Below, one piece after another: positions 24,773-35,052 of a stretch of DNA of 64,000 bases. How positions within the stretch are numbered: the first letter of the stretch is position 1; each line of letters opens with the position of its first letter. The position numbers and the translations under genes were made by a program. The notes under the pieces were generated by a model. The model did no database searches. It was not told the origin of the DNA and was given only the letters and a program-made list of their open reading frames with translations. Source of the stretch: Kitagawia praeruptora (taxonomy: Eukaryota > Streptophyta > Magnoliopsida > Apiales > Apiaceae); assembly GCA_037693485.1 (NCBI GenBank), contig CM075351.1, positions 69,528,001 to 69,592,000 of the forward strand. Direction: 5' to 3'.

Positions 24773-25291
24773 CATCAAAACTAAAAATATGATATACATG
24801 TAATGAGGAAACTGGGCCTGAGCTTGTCATCAGTGATCTCTCCTGAGGTTATAACAAAAAGAGCTTATAAAGTAAGTGGTCCTGCAGGGGCATTTTTGTA
24901 AATCAATTTTTTCTCAATAATTTACCTAAATACCCTTAAATTATTGAAAATTTTTTAACCTCAAGTAGAACCCTGAATTCATCCTTAGGCACATGAATCC
25001 CTACATGTTACATAACACAAGGAAGTTCTTTAATAACTAAAACAGTTTATTCCCGAAGTGTAAGCTTTTCTTTCTTCTAATCAAAAAGTAATTTTTGAAA
25101 CTCTTTGAAAGATTTGTAGAATGTATGAAATGACTAGTCAAAATTGAAAAGACCACATAAATAGCTTTTAAATTCTATTAATTCGGTCTATAGGAAATGG
25201 AAAGATATATAAATCATGTATTAATTCAAATATATGTTAAATTTGGAAAGTCACCATCTTCCCTCTTCCATTTGCATTGATAGCCAAAGAC
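24773..25291 (+). other. Duplicated promoter-like block
   Basis: Part of copy 1 of the segmental duplication. The block around 25140-25291 (AAAATTGAAAAGACCACATA..GGAAAGTCACCATCTTCC) closely matches 28790-28945, just upstream of the RNA-binding-protein transcription region. The first 200 bases match less well. Confidence 0.6.
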
Positions 25292-26768
25292 TATTAGGGA
25301 TTATACAATCCTATATTCACAAATCACCAGTACAAAGTACACACATGATTAATTGAGTAGTTAACAAGATCCACTAAAGCACGCACTTTATTCAAGTATT
25401 AATTCTACTTCATATCAAATCAATAAGTGAAAACAAAGCAAGAACACTTAAATATTTGACATGGAAACACCCACGTCCCAACTCGTATTATTAATCCAAA
25501 TAATTATCAATAATACATCAAAATAATAACATCTTAATGGTGTACCAAACTGATACTTAAGCCAAACAATGTTTAAGCATCTCACCAGGAATACCTTAAA
25601 CTACATCTCTTAAGTATTCACCTATCAAACAAACACAATATGACTATGTATATGTAGTCATCCAAAACTTAGTCACCAAGACTTACCATACTTGTTCAAC
25701 AAGTTTTATCATACTTGTTCTACAAGTCTTCCAATTCTTGGTAACTAATTACCCAACTTAGTGATCAAGACATACTATATATAATAATTGTCTACCCATA
25801 TAATTATTACCCAACCCATTCTATCTTGTTACACCAAAACCCATACAATCACATTGGGTTGAAATCTAACAATCCTCCACTTCAACCCAATACTCCAGAT
25901 CAGGTTGAACAGTACCATCAAAGACATCAAAGTCCATTCGCAAACACCTCCCCTCGAACAGGACCCTCATCCTCTTTCTCTTCAAATCTTTGAGTGTCGC
26001 TAGAATCCGTATAGTGACCCTCCAAATCACCGTTCTTCATTATAACGATGATGTATTCATCTACAAAATCACGTGCATCAACCACCATGAGTGTTTTCCA
26101 CATGTTGAGTCACCCGATCCTTACTTTCACAATCCTTCGGTCTCCTGAAGAATATCACTAGTATCATCCAAATAATTCACCTGATTGATCAATCCATTGA
26201 AATAATTACGATGACCTCTTCCATCTTCTTTCATATCGAGTCCGAACACATATTTCTTGAGAAACCCACTCCTCAAGAACATCAAGATTGATCCACGGTG
26301 CAAGGGCCAACCGCATAATACATACCGCACGTAACTTTGTCTCTTCCCGCTTTAGCAATCTCCTTGTCATCAAATAGTTCATTGTACTCTGCATATCAAT
26401 TGAACCTCGAACTTTCACTCAAGCTCGTCCATCACGAACCTTGGCTCTTATAACATTTGTTAGGAGACTATACAATTCGAGATTTACAAACCACCAATGT
26501 GAAGCACACACATAACCAATCGATTAGTTAACAAGATCCACTAAAGTGTGACCACACGTTATTCAAGTATTACTTATAATTCTTATCAAATCAATAGGTA
26601 AAAGTAAAACAAGAACAAACAAATATTTGATGTGGAAATATCTACGTCCCAACTCGTATTATTAATCCATAACTGATACTTAAACCAAATAATACTTAAG
26701 CATCTCCTAAACAATGCATAAAACAACATCACTTAAGTATTCACCTATCAAACAAACATAATTGAATT
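25292..26768 (-). mobile_element. Short LTR retrotransposon (TRIM/LARD-like), minus strand
   Basis: Two direct repeats of LTR type are seen: 25292-25871, beginning TATTAGG and ending CTAACA, and 26458-26768, beginning TGTTAGG and truncated. Read on the minus strand, a primer-binding site TGTTATAAGAGCC (26455-26443) follows the 5' LTR and resembles TGGTATCAGAGCC (initiator tRNA-Met). A purine-rich tract GAAGTGGAGGA precedes the other LTR. The interior is only about 585 bp with no pol genes. One broken frame (26418-26206) weakly resembles a Copia gag start. The truncated LTR abuts the duplicated leader intron at about 26769. Confidence 0.72.
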
Positions 26769-26905
26769 TAATTGAGTTATAATAATTAGGTCGGTGTTTG
26801 TATGATTCTTTGCAAAAAGGTGGTGTCTTTTGATTTAATCTACATTATGAGATTTTGTATTGAATTTGTTTTGTTGATGAACTGATAAGTTTAATTTCTT
26901 AGAAT

Positions 26906-27034
26906 TAAAAAACCCGTGCAACAATTGAATGATGCGTGGATGGGATGAACAGGAGATTTGTCCGACAAGTGAACAATCCGTGAACAGGACGAACAAGAGA
27001 ATATATAGGGGTATGAAAAGTTTCTTAAATATTT
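26906..27034. other. Junction between the duplication copies
   Basis: About 130 bp without clear counterpart in either copy. It contains two GAACAGGA-type phrases (GATGAACAGGAG, GTGAACAGGACG). The duplication breakpoint falls here. Confidence 0.4.
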
Positions 27035-27325
27035 GTCATATACCATATATTCTGAATTAAGATTTTCGAATCGAGTCAACGTTTTCATGTATTATCGGAT
27101 ATTATCAGATATTATATATTAGAGATTTCGATTCTTATCTTAGGAAGATATCCTATATCACATATAAATAGTATATATTAATATATAATATTATTTGTAC
27201 AATTTTAAAGATAAATTTGAGATAAATTGATAAATATTTATATTGGAGATAAGAATAAAGATGAGATAGACGTAATACGAATGAGAAAATAAAATTTCTT
27301 TTTTTTTCTTTTTCTTAATCATTAT

Positions 27326-27853
27326 TAGACCTGGCAATTCGTTCGTTTCGTATACTTTCGTATCGTGTACTTTCGTGTTTCGTGTACGTAATATCAGATC
27401 CAAAACCAACCCATTAAGAATTCGTTTCGTGTTCGTGTACCTTCATTTCGTGTACGTTTCGTGTCGTGTTTCGTGTAATTTTTGAATAAAAATAAAATAT
27501 TTAAATATTAATTTTTTACTAATCAAGTCTTAATTTTTACTAATTCAATATGTAATAAGGAATGAAGTGTGCTTAAGTCTTGTGAAACTAATATTTGAAA
27601 CTATTTTGTAGTTATCTTATGTAAAAATTATATATAAAATATCATTTTAAAATATGTATTCATATAATTTTAATAAAATTATTTAAATATTTATTTATTT
27701 CGTGTATCTTCGTTTCGTGTCGTGTACCGAAGGGTAAACCCAAAACCGACACTAAATTCATCCGTGTAATTTCGTGTTCGTGTACCACAAAGGTCAACCC
27801 AAACCCGTAATTTTCGTGTCGTTTTCTTGTCGTGTATAAAATTACCGGCTCTA
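27326..27853. mobile_element. hAT-like MITE (528 bp)
   Basis: The ends are TAGACCTGGCAATTCG and ATTACCGGCTCTA, with a perfect 8-bp duplication ATCATTAT (27318-27325 and 27854-27861). The arms are rich in TTCGTGT / TTTCGTGTAC repeats. Non-coding. Confidence 0.9.
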
Positions 27854-27992
27854 ATCATTATATATATACTTTATTAGATATGTAGTTATATAAGAAATTG
27901 ACTATAAACATTATTATCGGGATACATTTTTCATAAATAAAAATATGATAGACATTACAAAAATACATATATCATATATATTAAACTTCTTA

Positions 27993-28322
27993 GGGTGTGT
28001 TCACTTGAAAAGAATGGAATGAGGTAGGAATGGAATGAAAATTGTAAACAAAATTTATGAAGAAAGAGGAATGTTGGGGGAAATAATGAACAAATATGAG
28101 GGAGAAGAAGTTTTTTATAATGAAGATTGCAAGGAAAATGATGAAGATTGAGAATGGAGCATTCCTTCCAAAACATGTGGGTTAGAATTATAGTTCAAAT
28201 TATATGGTATAGAATGAAGCAAGGAATGAAATTTATAAACACTTTCTCCAATCTCCCCCAAATAATAGTATAAATTTCATTCTATTCTCCCTTCATTCCA
28301 TTCAATCCAAGTGAACATAGCC
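27993..28322. mobile_element. Tourist-like MITE (330 bp)
   Basis: The terminal repeats GGGTGTGTTCACTTG and CAAGTGAACATAGCC are flanked by TTA on both sides (27990-27992 and 28323-28325). The arms carry GGAATGAAAT / ATTCCATTC motifs. Non-coding. Confidence 0.88.
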
Positions 28323-28945
28323 TTAGAGATATTCTTAATAAAATTGATTTATTTTATAATTTTCAATTAATGTCATTTCTTCTTTTAACTTACATATATT
28401 CATTATTTCATACTCATCACATCTTTTGTTACGGAAAATGTTAATTAAACATTAAAATATAAATATATCATACATTAAATTTAATAAATTATAATAAAAA
28501 ATACCAAAATATATTATAATTACCTAATATTAAAATGTCAAGTTTATATTTAACAATTTTTATTCCAATATATTAAAAGTTACGACATGCACTAATGCAA
28601 GTGAAAAGTTCAAATATATGATAGATGCATATTATTAGATAAATATTTTGAAAATATATCAAACTAAATGTACAGATGTACATGTAACTAATTAACTAAA
28701 TAACACATAAAAGTACTCCAATAACTAAAACAATTCATTTCTGAAATGTAATACTTTAAAGAAATTTTTAGGAAGTTAAAATGACAAGTCAAAATTGAAA
28801 AAGGCCACATAAATAGCTTTTAAATCCTATTAATTCAGTGTATAGGAAATGGAAAGAAATATATTAATTCAAATATAAGTTAAATTTGGAAAGTCACCAT
28901 CTTCCATCTCCCATTCTCATTTCTTACATGAGAGGATAGCCAAAG

Positions 28946-29811
28946 ACCTCCCCTCTCTCACATATATACATACAACTATGCACACACTTGCATCATCTCA
29001 TATCCTCTCTAGTGCCTAGATGTAAAATCCACCTTCTCACACTACTTTGTTCCTTTTATTTTTCCTTAAAATACATATAAATTATATCTATAGTATTCAA
29101 TAATACTGAAATTTAAGTACAAATACAGATAACAAAGGGGTTCTTCTAGCCCTCTTCTCGCCTTATGCATCATCTCTGATCTTAGATTATATTCATTTCT
29201 CGCATCTGGTTGAAATCGGTAATCTACAGCTTAAATTTATGGCCTTTGATTATTTTCTTGTGTAAAGATTTGTTTTTTATGAGTAAAAGTGTGAAAGTAA
29301 TGATTTTTATTGATTCTTGTGATGTTTCGTTTCGTGGGTTGATTAGTAATGGATCCATAGTCCTCTAGTTAATCCAAGATTGCCCTTTCGGTATTGAATT
29401 ATAAGAATTGGGTTAGTTTTGTATGATTCTTTGCGGAAAGATGGTGCCTTTTGATTTAATCTACATTATGAGATTTTGTATTGAATTTGTTTTTGTTGAT
29501 GAACCGATGAGTTTAATTTCTAAAATTGTGGAATAAGTGTGAACTTGACTGAGTTTGGATTTGTTTTTGTCTACTTGTTAGGTGTTAGATAGATCTGTTA
29601 TAAGCTGTTAATTTGTTGTGTGATCAATCGCGATTTTTTTAATTAAAATTGATCAAATCGAGTGTTTCGTACTGAGATTGTCATTATGTGTGTGTATATA
29701 TAGTTGTGTAGTACTGTGATGATAATTGTGGTACTAGAAGAAATCTTATTTTTGAGTTTCATTATTGAGATATATATTTTTTGATAAGTACGATTAGATT
29801 TTAGTGTGCAG
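28946..29811 (+). promoter_or_regulatory. Probable promoter edge, 5' leader and leader intron of the RNA-binding-protein gene
   Basis: A pyrimidine-rich stretch (29130-29215) looks like a 5' leader. A donor-like TCG|GTAATC lies at 29219, and GTGCAG ends at 29811, two bases before the ATG, giving a plausible 593-bp intron in the 5' leader. The interior of this intron (29394-29530) is repeated at 26773-26905. A transcription start cannot be fixed from sequence. Confidence 0.5.
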
Positions 29812-29812
29812 A

Positions 29813-32800
29813 ATGGAAATGGAAACTGGAAAGCTTTTCATTGGCGGAATTTCTTGGGACACCAATGAAGATAGTTTGAAAGAGTACTTTCAAACATTTG
29901 GTGAAGTTGTTGAAGCTGTGATAATGAAGGATAGAGCAACAGGCCGGGCACGTGGGTTTGGATTTGTTGTATTTGCTGACACTGCAGTTGCAGAAAGAGT
30001 TGTCAAGGCGAAGCACATGATTGATGGCAGAACTGTAAGTTGCACACTAAAATTTACGTAACTTTTTTCTTTAATATCACTGCCAACTACAACACGGTTC
30101 TCAGCACATAGAAATACGTTTGTACTATTAATAATGTGCTACGGTTGTGAATAAATCTTGGTAGTTGAATGATTTTGGTGGCAAATTCGTGTTATGAACG
30201 AAATTTTATAGTCTTAGTTATTGTTTACTAATTGAGTAGAAACTCTTATCATTGAAAAACACCAGCTAAGATTAAGATATATAGTGTTACTACAGAAAAA
30301 AAGTAATCAGCCAGATTTAAGAAAGAATATCGCAATGCACTTGGTACATTGATGTAGCTGGGACTGAAAAATGAAGCAGCTTACTCTATAACAATATACC
30401 ATAATTGAATGTTCTAATGTAGTAACAATTGCTGCTTAAAACCTTGACAAAAGTGAATGTTCTAATGTAGTAACAATTGCTGCTTAAAACCTTGACAAAA
30501 GTGAAAAGACATGGGATGGATTATACTGTGGAATAATTTACACAATTACAATCAATTGCATCTGCATGTTGAGGTAAATGCTAGCTGATAGGACATGGTT
30601 TGTGTTACTGGACAATTGAGACAGCATCAGTGCCACGGGGAATTATAAGTGATGCACTTAAGGTGGAATGCTGCTCCACTTATATTTTAGTCATACTCAT
30701 AAAAGAAAATTAAGTTATGGTCTTTAATGCCTAACTTATAAGTAGAAAATAAAAGTTCCAGTATGTCAGTATGCAAATAATTCATGCTTTTGTTATTCCA
30801 TTTGGCAATGATTTGTAAGATGGAACTAAATGTTACATTAAAAATATTACAAGCTAACCATGAGGAAGTATTTATTTACCGAGCTTAATTGGCGAATAGA
30901 GGTGCATGACAAGTTCTTTTACACTGGACAAGGAAATGCAAACCTTCTACTAAAAATGTGGTTATATACTTATATCTTTCTCCTACTCCCACTCATCAAC
31001 AACCTCTGCATTTTGAAATTCTTTCTGTGAACCCTACTGATTGATGTGCTATGACCATAATCTAACATTTTATCACTTCCATTTTCTTCAGGTTGAAGCA
31101 AAAAAAGCCGTTCCTAGGGATGATCAACAAACTCCAACTAGGACTGGTGGCAGCTTTCAAGGGTCTCCAGGTCCTGTCCGCTCTGCTCGCACAAAAAAGA
31201 TATTTGTGGGGGGCTTAGCATCCACAGTTACAGAGAGTGAGTTCAAGAAGTACTTTGATCAATTTGGGTTTATCACAGATGTTGTGGTGATGTATGACCA
31301 CAACACCCAAAGGCCTAGAGGTTTTGGATTCATTACCTTTGATTCAGAGGATGCAGTGGACAGAGTACTGCTTAGAACATTTCATGAACTCAATGGTAAA
31401 ATGGTTGAGGTCAAGCGTGCTGTTCCCAAAGAGTTATCTCCAGGGACAATCAAGAAACAATTAGGTGGACCAAACTACGGAGTAAGCAGAGTCAGTGATT
31501 TGCTTAGTGCCTACACTCAGAGATACAATCAAAGCCCGATTGGAAGCTATGGACTGAGACTGGATGGTAGGTTTAGTCCCATTTCTGTTGGTAGGAGTGT
31601 TTATCCTCCATTTAGTCCTGGTTATGGCATTGGACCAAATCTCGAGCCTGATTTTGGTGCAAATTTTGAGGGGGCTGGACATGTATCTAATATCAGCTAT
31701 GGTCGTGGTCCAAATCCCTTGCAAAGTGGGAGTCCAAACAGGTATGGTACTGCAGTTGGGTATGGCATAGGTAGCAGTGGATATGGCATGAGTTCAAGTA
31801 CCAGGAACTCATTGGGGAACGGTAGTGTTACTTATGCTAAAAGTCCTACAAATTCTGGCTCTTTTGTGGGTACTGGAGTTGGGAATACTGGACTTCTCAA
31901 TGCATTTGGCAATATTGAAGCTATTTGGGGTACGCCTCCTATTGCAGGTCAAAGCGGAGGAATGGCTTCTGCTTTGAGCGGCGGCAATTCGAATTTTGGC
32001 ATTGCTGACAGCAGTTTTGAGTTGGGCGCGGGAGGTTATGCTAGGAACACAGGCAGCAATATTGTTCCAACATCGTCTCTGTATGCTGCTGCAGCTAGTA
32101 GTAATGAGGGGGATTTCGGGAACTTTCGTGGTGGTGGTTTATTTTATGGTGATCCAGCCTGGCGATCATCATCTCCAGAGCTTGATGGCTTTGCCCTGTT
32201 CGATGATGGTCTCAGGGATGCAGTTTCTAATGTTACCCCTAGAGATGCTGCTCGTTATGCTGAAGGATATAGTGTTAATAATAGATCAACAAGAGGTACA
32301 TGCCCTTTCTTTCATTCTTTCTTTCTATTGCTTTCCTTTTACTTGCAATTACAACACTTTCAATCTACATGGTTTACAAGTACATGCCCTTTATATCTTC
32401 CCTATTGCTTTTCCTTTTTCTTTACAGTTGCATCAGTTTTGCTGTACCTAATCTATGCCACTTTTTTTCTGCTATACGGTTCGAACCCGTGATGCTTCCA
32501 GTGTGTATTTTGAATCATGTTTAAAGTGCTTGATACACATAGGTCCAAACAGTTGGTCATCTAACATGGTATAGGTTTGAGTACTGTCAGATCTTTTGTT
32601 TATTATAACCCTGAATTTGGACTCACTCGATGCACTATTAAACCCAAATCAGGACTCATATATGTGCACTGTAATATTCTTGAACTTCTTGCCTTATTTG
32701 GATACTGAGCACATAAATTGTTAAGTCTAGTAAAAGTTACAAAGTTATTGCAGTTCAATATAGTGGAATAATGTTTTTAGCTAATTTATAGTAAAATAAT

Positions 32801-33738
32801 TGTTTCTTGTATGCATTATTTGGAAGAAATAAAAAGGTAGGCCTGCTTTGCCAACATATTGTTAGTTAATACTTTCACTGTTTTATTTAATTGTTTTTTT
32901 AAGGTCGGACACACAGACCAATACATGATTTACTTTTTCAGATGTAAATAGATGTGATCTTTAGAATATTGGCCCTATTGAACTCTTTGTTTTATTTATA
33001 TTTTATGTATAGTAACTCAACAAATTAATGAATATATATATATATAGGGTTGGACTCCATAAAGAACACTTTAAATAAAGAACAACAAAGAACACCTCAT
33101 ATCTAATAGATCCATTGCCCCTGGCGGGGCCACCCAATACAAAAAGTTCTTATTTTTTTAGGCTCTATCCATCCAGCAAAAAAAAAAAAAAAAAAAAAAT
33201 TGAAAATTTTACTGTTCATCGATGACGTCACTGATGACGTCATCGATGAACAGTAAATTTTTCAAAATATATATATATAAGAGTGTTCTTTATGGAGCAA
33301 AGGCCTATATATATATATATATATTCATTAATTTGTTGAGTTACTATATATATATATATATATAGGCCTTTGCTCCATAAAGAACACTCTTATATAACAA
33401 ACAATAAAGAACACTATAAAATCATTTATTCCAATAGATCCATTGGCCCTATCCATTGGCCCCGCCAGGGGCCCCCAATACAAAAAGTTCTTATTTTTTT
33501 AGGCTCTATCCATCCAGCAAAAAAAAAATGAAAATTTTACTGTTCATGATGACGTCACTGATGACGTCATCGATGAACAGTAAATTTTTCGAAATTTTTT
33601 TTTTTTTTTTTTGCTGGATGGATAGAGCCTAAAAAAATAAGAACTTTTTGTATTGGGTGGCCCCGCCAGGGGCAATGGATCTATTAGATATGAGGTGTTC
33701 TTTGTTCTTTATATAAGGTGTTCTTTATGGAGTCCAAC

Positions 33739-33775
<37 letters not shown>

Positions 33776-35052
33776 CAAATGATCAAAAGAAAACCCTTTT
33801 TTTGAAGAAAACTAAGGTACTAATCCTAACCATTGGATGTATTATAATCAATGGCCCCGCCAGGGGCACCCACACACTAATCAAATACACCCTTACACAC
33901 ACAATCCCACCTAATCCCCTCCGTTTTTAATTTGATTTTTCCCGTCAATCGGTGATATTTTTTTAAAATCTAATTTCACCACATTTTTCTCCATCTCCCA
34001 ACGATCAGTTTGAATACCATATGTGCTATATTTTAATTTAGTTTTCTAAGTTCTCCTTTTAAAGGGGTTTTCTCTAGATCCCTACTCTATATATATATAT
34101 ATATATATATAAATTTCTTATTGGGGATATATTGGAATTCAAGCAGTCTACAAACAAAAGACAAGCTAATATTTGAAACAACAATTAATTCTTCTAAAAG
34201 AACTGATAAATTAAGCACAAGGATTACTCAACTACACTTGTTTGTTCTGAAGTTTAATAAGACAATATAGGGTTGTTCTTGTTTTTGCATATTGATTGAC
34301 ACTTAAAAATTATCTTATTTAACTTTAAGATGTCCAAATCAAATGGTTATCATTCCATTATTTTTCTTATACAGGGTAAGTCTAGAAAATATAGCAATGG
34401 AACGAGTTAGTATTGACAACAAAATCATATTTATGCTGTAATGTTGTAGGTGTCCAGTAGTGTTTTACTTGTTTCCCAATAGGTTGCATAAGGCAGCATT
34501 AAATAACACTTAATATGAGTTCGTTAATTAATTTTGACAAGCAAAACAGTCATTTTAGGCTCCAATGTAAAAGGTATTTTTGTACTTCGATTCCTTGATC
34601 CCAAATTTATTGAAATAAGCCAGCACTAAAGAGCATTGAATATGAATTAGTGTTTACAGCACAATCACTTTATTCTAAAATGTTAAAGGTGTTTCTGTAT
34701 TATTATTGTTTCTACCCAAAAGATTGGACAAGCCAGCACCAAATAAAACTTCAAAAATGTATATGCATGTTCCTATCCTGTCTGAATAAAATCAATAAAT
34801 ATAACACAATTTTTTCTAAATTCGTTATATCTCTGTCGCTATCTATCTGATTCCTCGAACAAGAATGAAGATTTCTAACGCGCCTGGTATATTAAGGCAT
34901 AAGAGCGTTTCTAAAATTCAATAATTTTTCTCTCGTACTCTATTCACTTCTTTAAAAAAAATGAATATAAGTATGCTAACTATGTAAACGGGGTTGCTAT
35001 CATTGTACTTAATATTTTCTTGCTTTTTGTTTGATCAGGAATTGCTGCCTAG
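29813..35052 (+). CDS. Two-RRM hnRNP/Musashi-like RNA-binding protein
   Basis: The coding sequence joins 29813-30034, 31092-32295 and 35039-35052, giving 479 aa. The first junction is phase 0 (DGRT|VEAKKAVPRD). The last exon supplies only the end of RGIAA and the stop. RRM1 has RNP2 LFIGGI (residues 8-13) and RNP1 RGFGFVVF (47-54). RRM2 has RNP2 KIFVGGL (110-116) and RNP1 RGFGFITF (150-157). Residues from about 193 on are a Gly/Ser/Tyr/Asn-rich low-complexity tail, typical of plant RNP1/hnRNP A/B-like proteins that bind mRNA in the nucleus and cytoplasm. The ATG at 29813 is chosen because METGKLFIGG is the usual start of this family. All motifs are intact. Intron 2 (2743 bp) is loaded with foldback elements. 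Readthrough of the intron 2 donor would replace RGIAA with a long unrelated tail. Confidence 0.93.
30035..31091 (+). other. Intron 1 of the RNA-binding-protein gene
   Basis: The donor is GTAAGT at 30035 and the acceptor TTCTTCAG ends at 31091. It contains a short direct duplication of the block GTTCTAATGTAGTAACAATT (about 30411 and 30453). No mobile element with clear ends. Confidence 0.88.
33223..33242. promoter_or_regulatory. Paired TGACGTCA sites, copy 1
   Basis: TGACGTCA occurs at 33223-33230 and 33235-33242, so the starts are 12 bp apart. That is the spacing of the two TGACG halves in as-1-type elements bound by TGA bZIP factors. Whether it binds anything here is unknown. Confidence 0.55.
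33550..33569. promoter_or_regulatory. Paired TGACGTCA sites, copy 2
   Basis: TGACGTCA occurs at 33550-33557 and 33562-33569 with the same 12-bp spacing as the pair at 33223. It lies in the second half of the foldback in intron 2. Confidence 0.55.
33772..34087 (+). mobile_element. MITE A, copy 1 (316 bp, between TA tracts)
   Basis: Starts TAGGCAAATGATCAAAAG and ends TCTAGATCCCTACTC, with a long (TA)n tract on each side. The imperfect inverted ends share AGAAAACTAA / TTAGTTTTCT. Copies of identical length lie at 41612-41927 and 46047-46362. Non-coding. Confidence 0.88.

Larger units (their letters stand above)
22560..26905 (+). repeat. Segmental duplication copy 1 (upstream of RNA-binding-protein gene)
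   Basis: This stretch is a diverged copy of 27035-29535. Matching blocks in order are 22600-22860 with 27075-27920, 22940-23120 with 28330-28620, 25020-25291 with 28710-28945 and 26773-26905 with 29394-29530. The copy therefore covers DNA corresponding to the promoter and 5' leader intron of the intact gene. It has been opened by a Mutator-like element (23155-24772) and an LTR element (25292-26768). The part matching 28946-29393 is missing. No coding exon is duplicated. Confidence 0.8.
27035..29535 (+). repeat. Segmental duplication copy 2 (attached to the intact gene)
   Basis: This is the counterpart of 22560-26905, and it runs without a gap into the RNA-binding-protein gene. It carries its own insertions, an hAT-like MITE (27326-27853) and a Tourist MITE (27993-28322). 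These are absent from copy 1, so they came after the duplication. Confidence 0.8.
33047..33740. mobile_element. Foldback pair with TGACGTCA palindromes
   Basis: The outer ends are GGGTTGGACTCCATAAAG and its complement. Two half-elements (33047-33308 and 33362-33740) are inverted copies of each other. The inner ends (CTTTATGGAGCAAAGGCC and its complement) flank a (TA)n / TTCATTAATTTGTTGAG / (TA)n spacer. Each half has a poly-A, a GTTCATCGATGACGTCA-type palindrome and the motif GGCCCCGCCAGGGGC. The host phrase CTCAACAAATTAATG just left of the element (33017-33031) reappears inverted in the centre (33323-33340). Non-coding. Confidence 0.78.
32296..35038 (+). other. Intron 2 of the RNA-binding-protein gene
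   Basis: The donor is GTACAT at 32296 and the acceptor TTGATCAG ends at 35038. The 2743-bp intron holds an inverted foldback pair (33047-33740) and one copy of MITE A (33772-34087), all bounded by (TA)n tracts. The remaining parts are AT-rich and unassigned. Confidence 0.88.

Noticed and set aside
31996..32451. Open frame of 151 codons overlapping the RNA-binding-protein exon
   Set aside because: An alternative frame of the Gly/Ser-rich tail running into the intron. No motifs.
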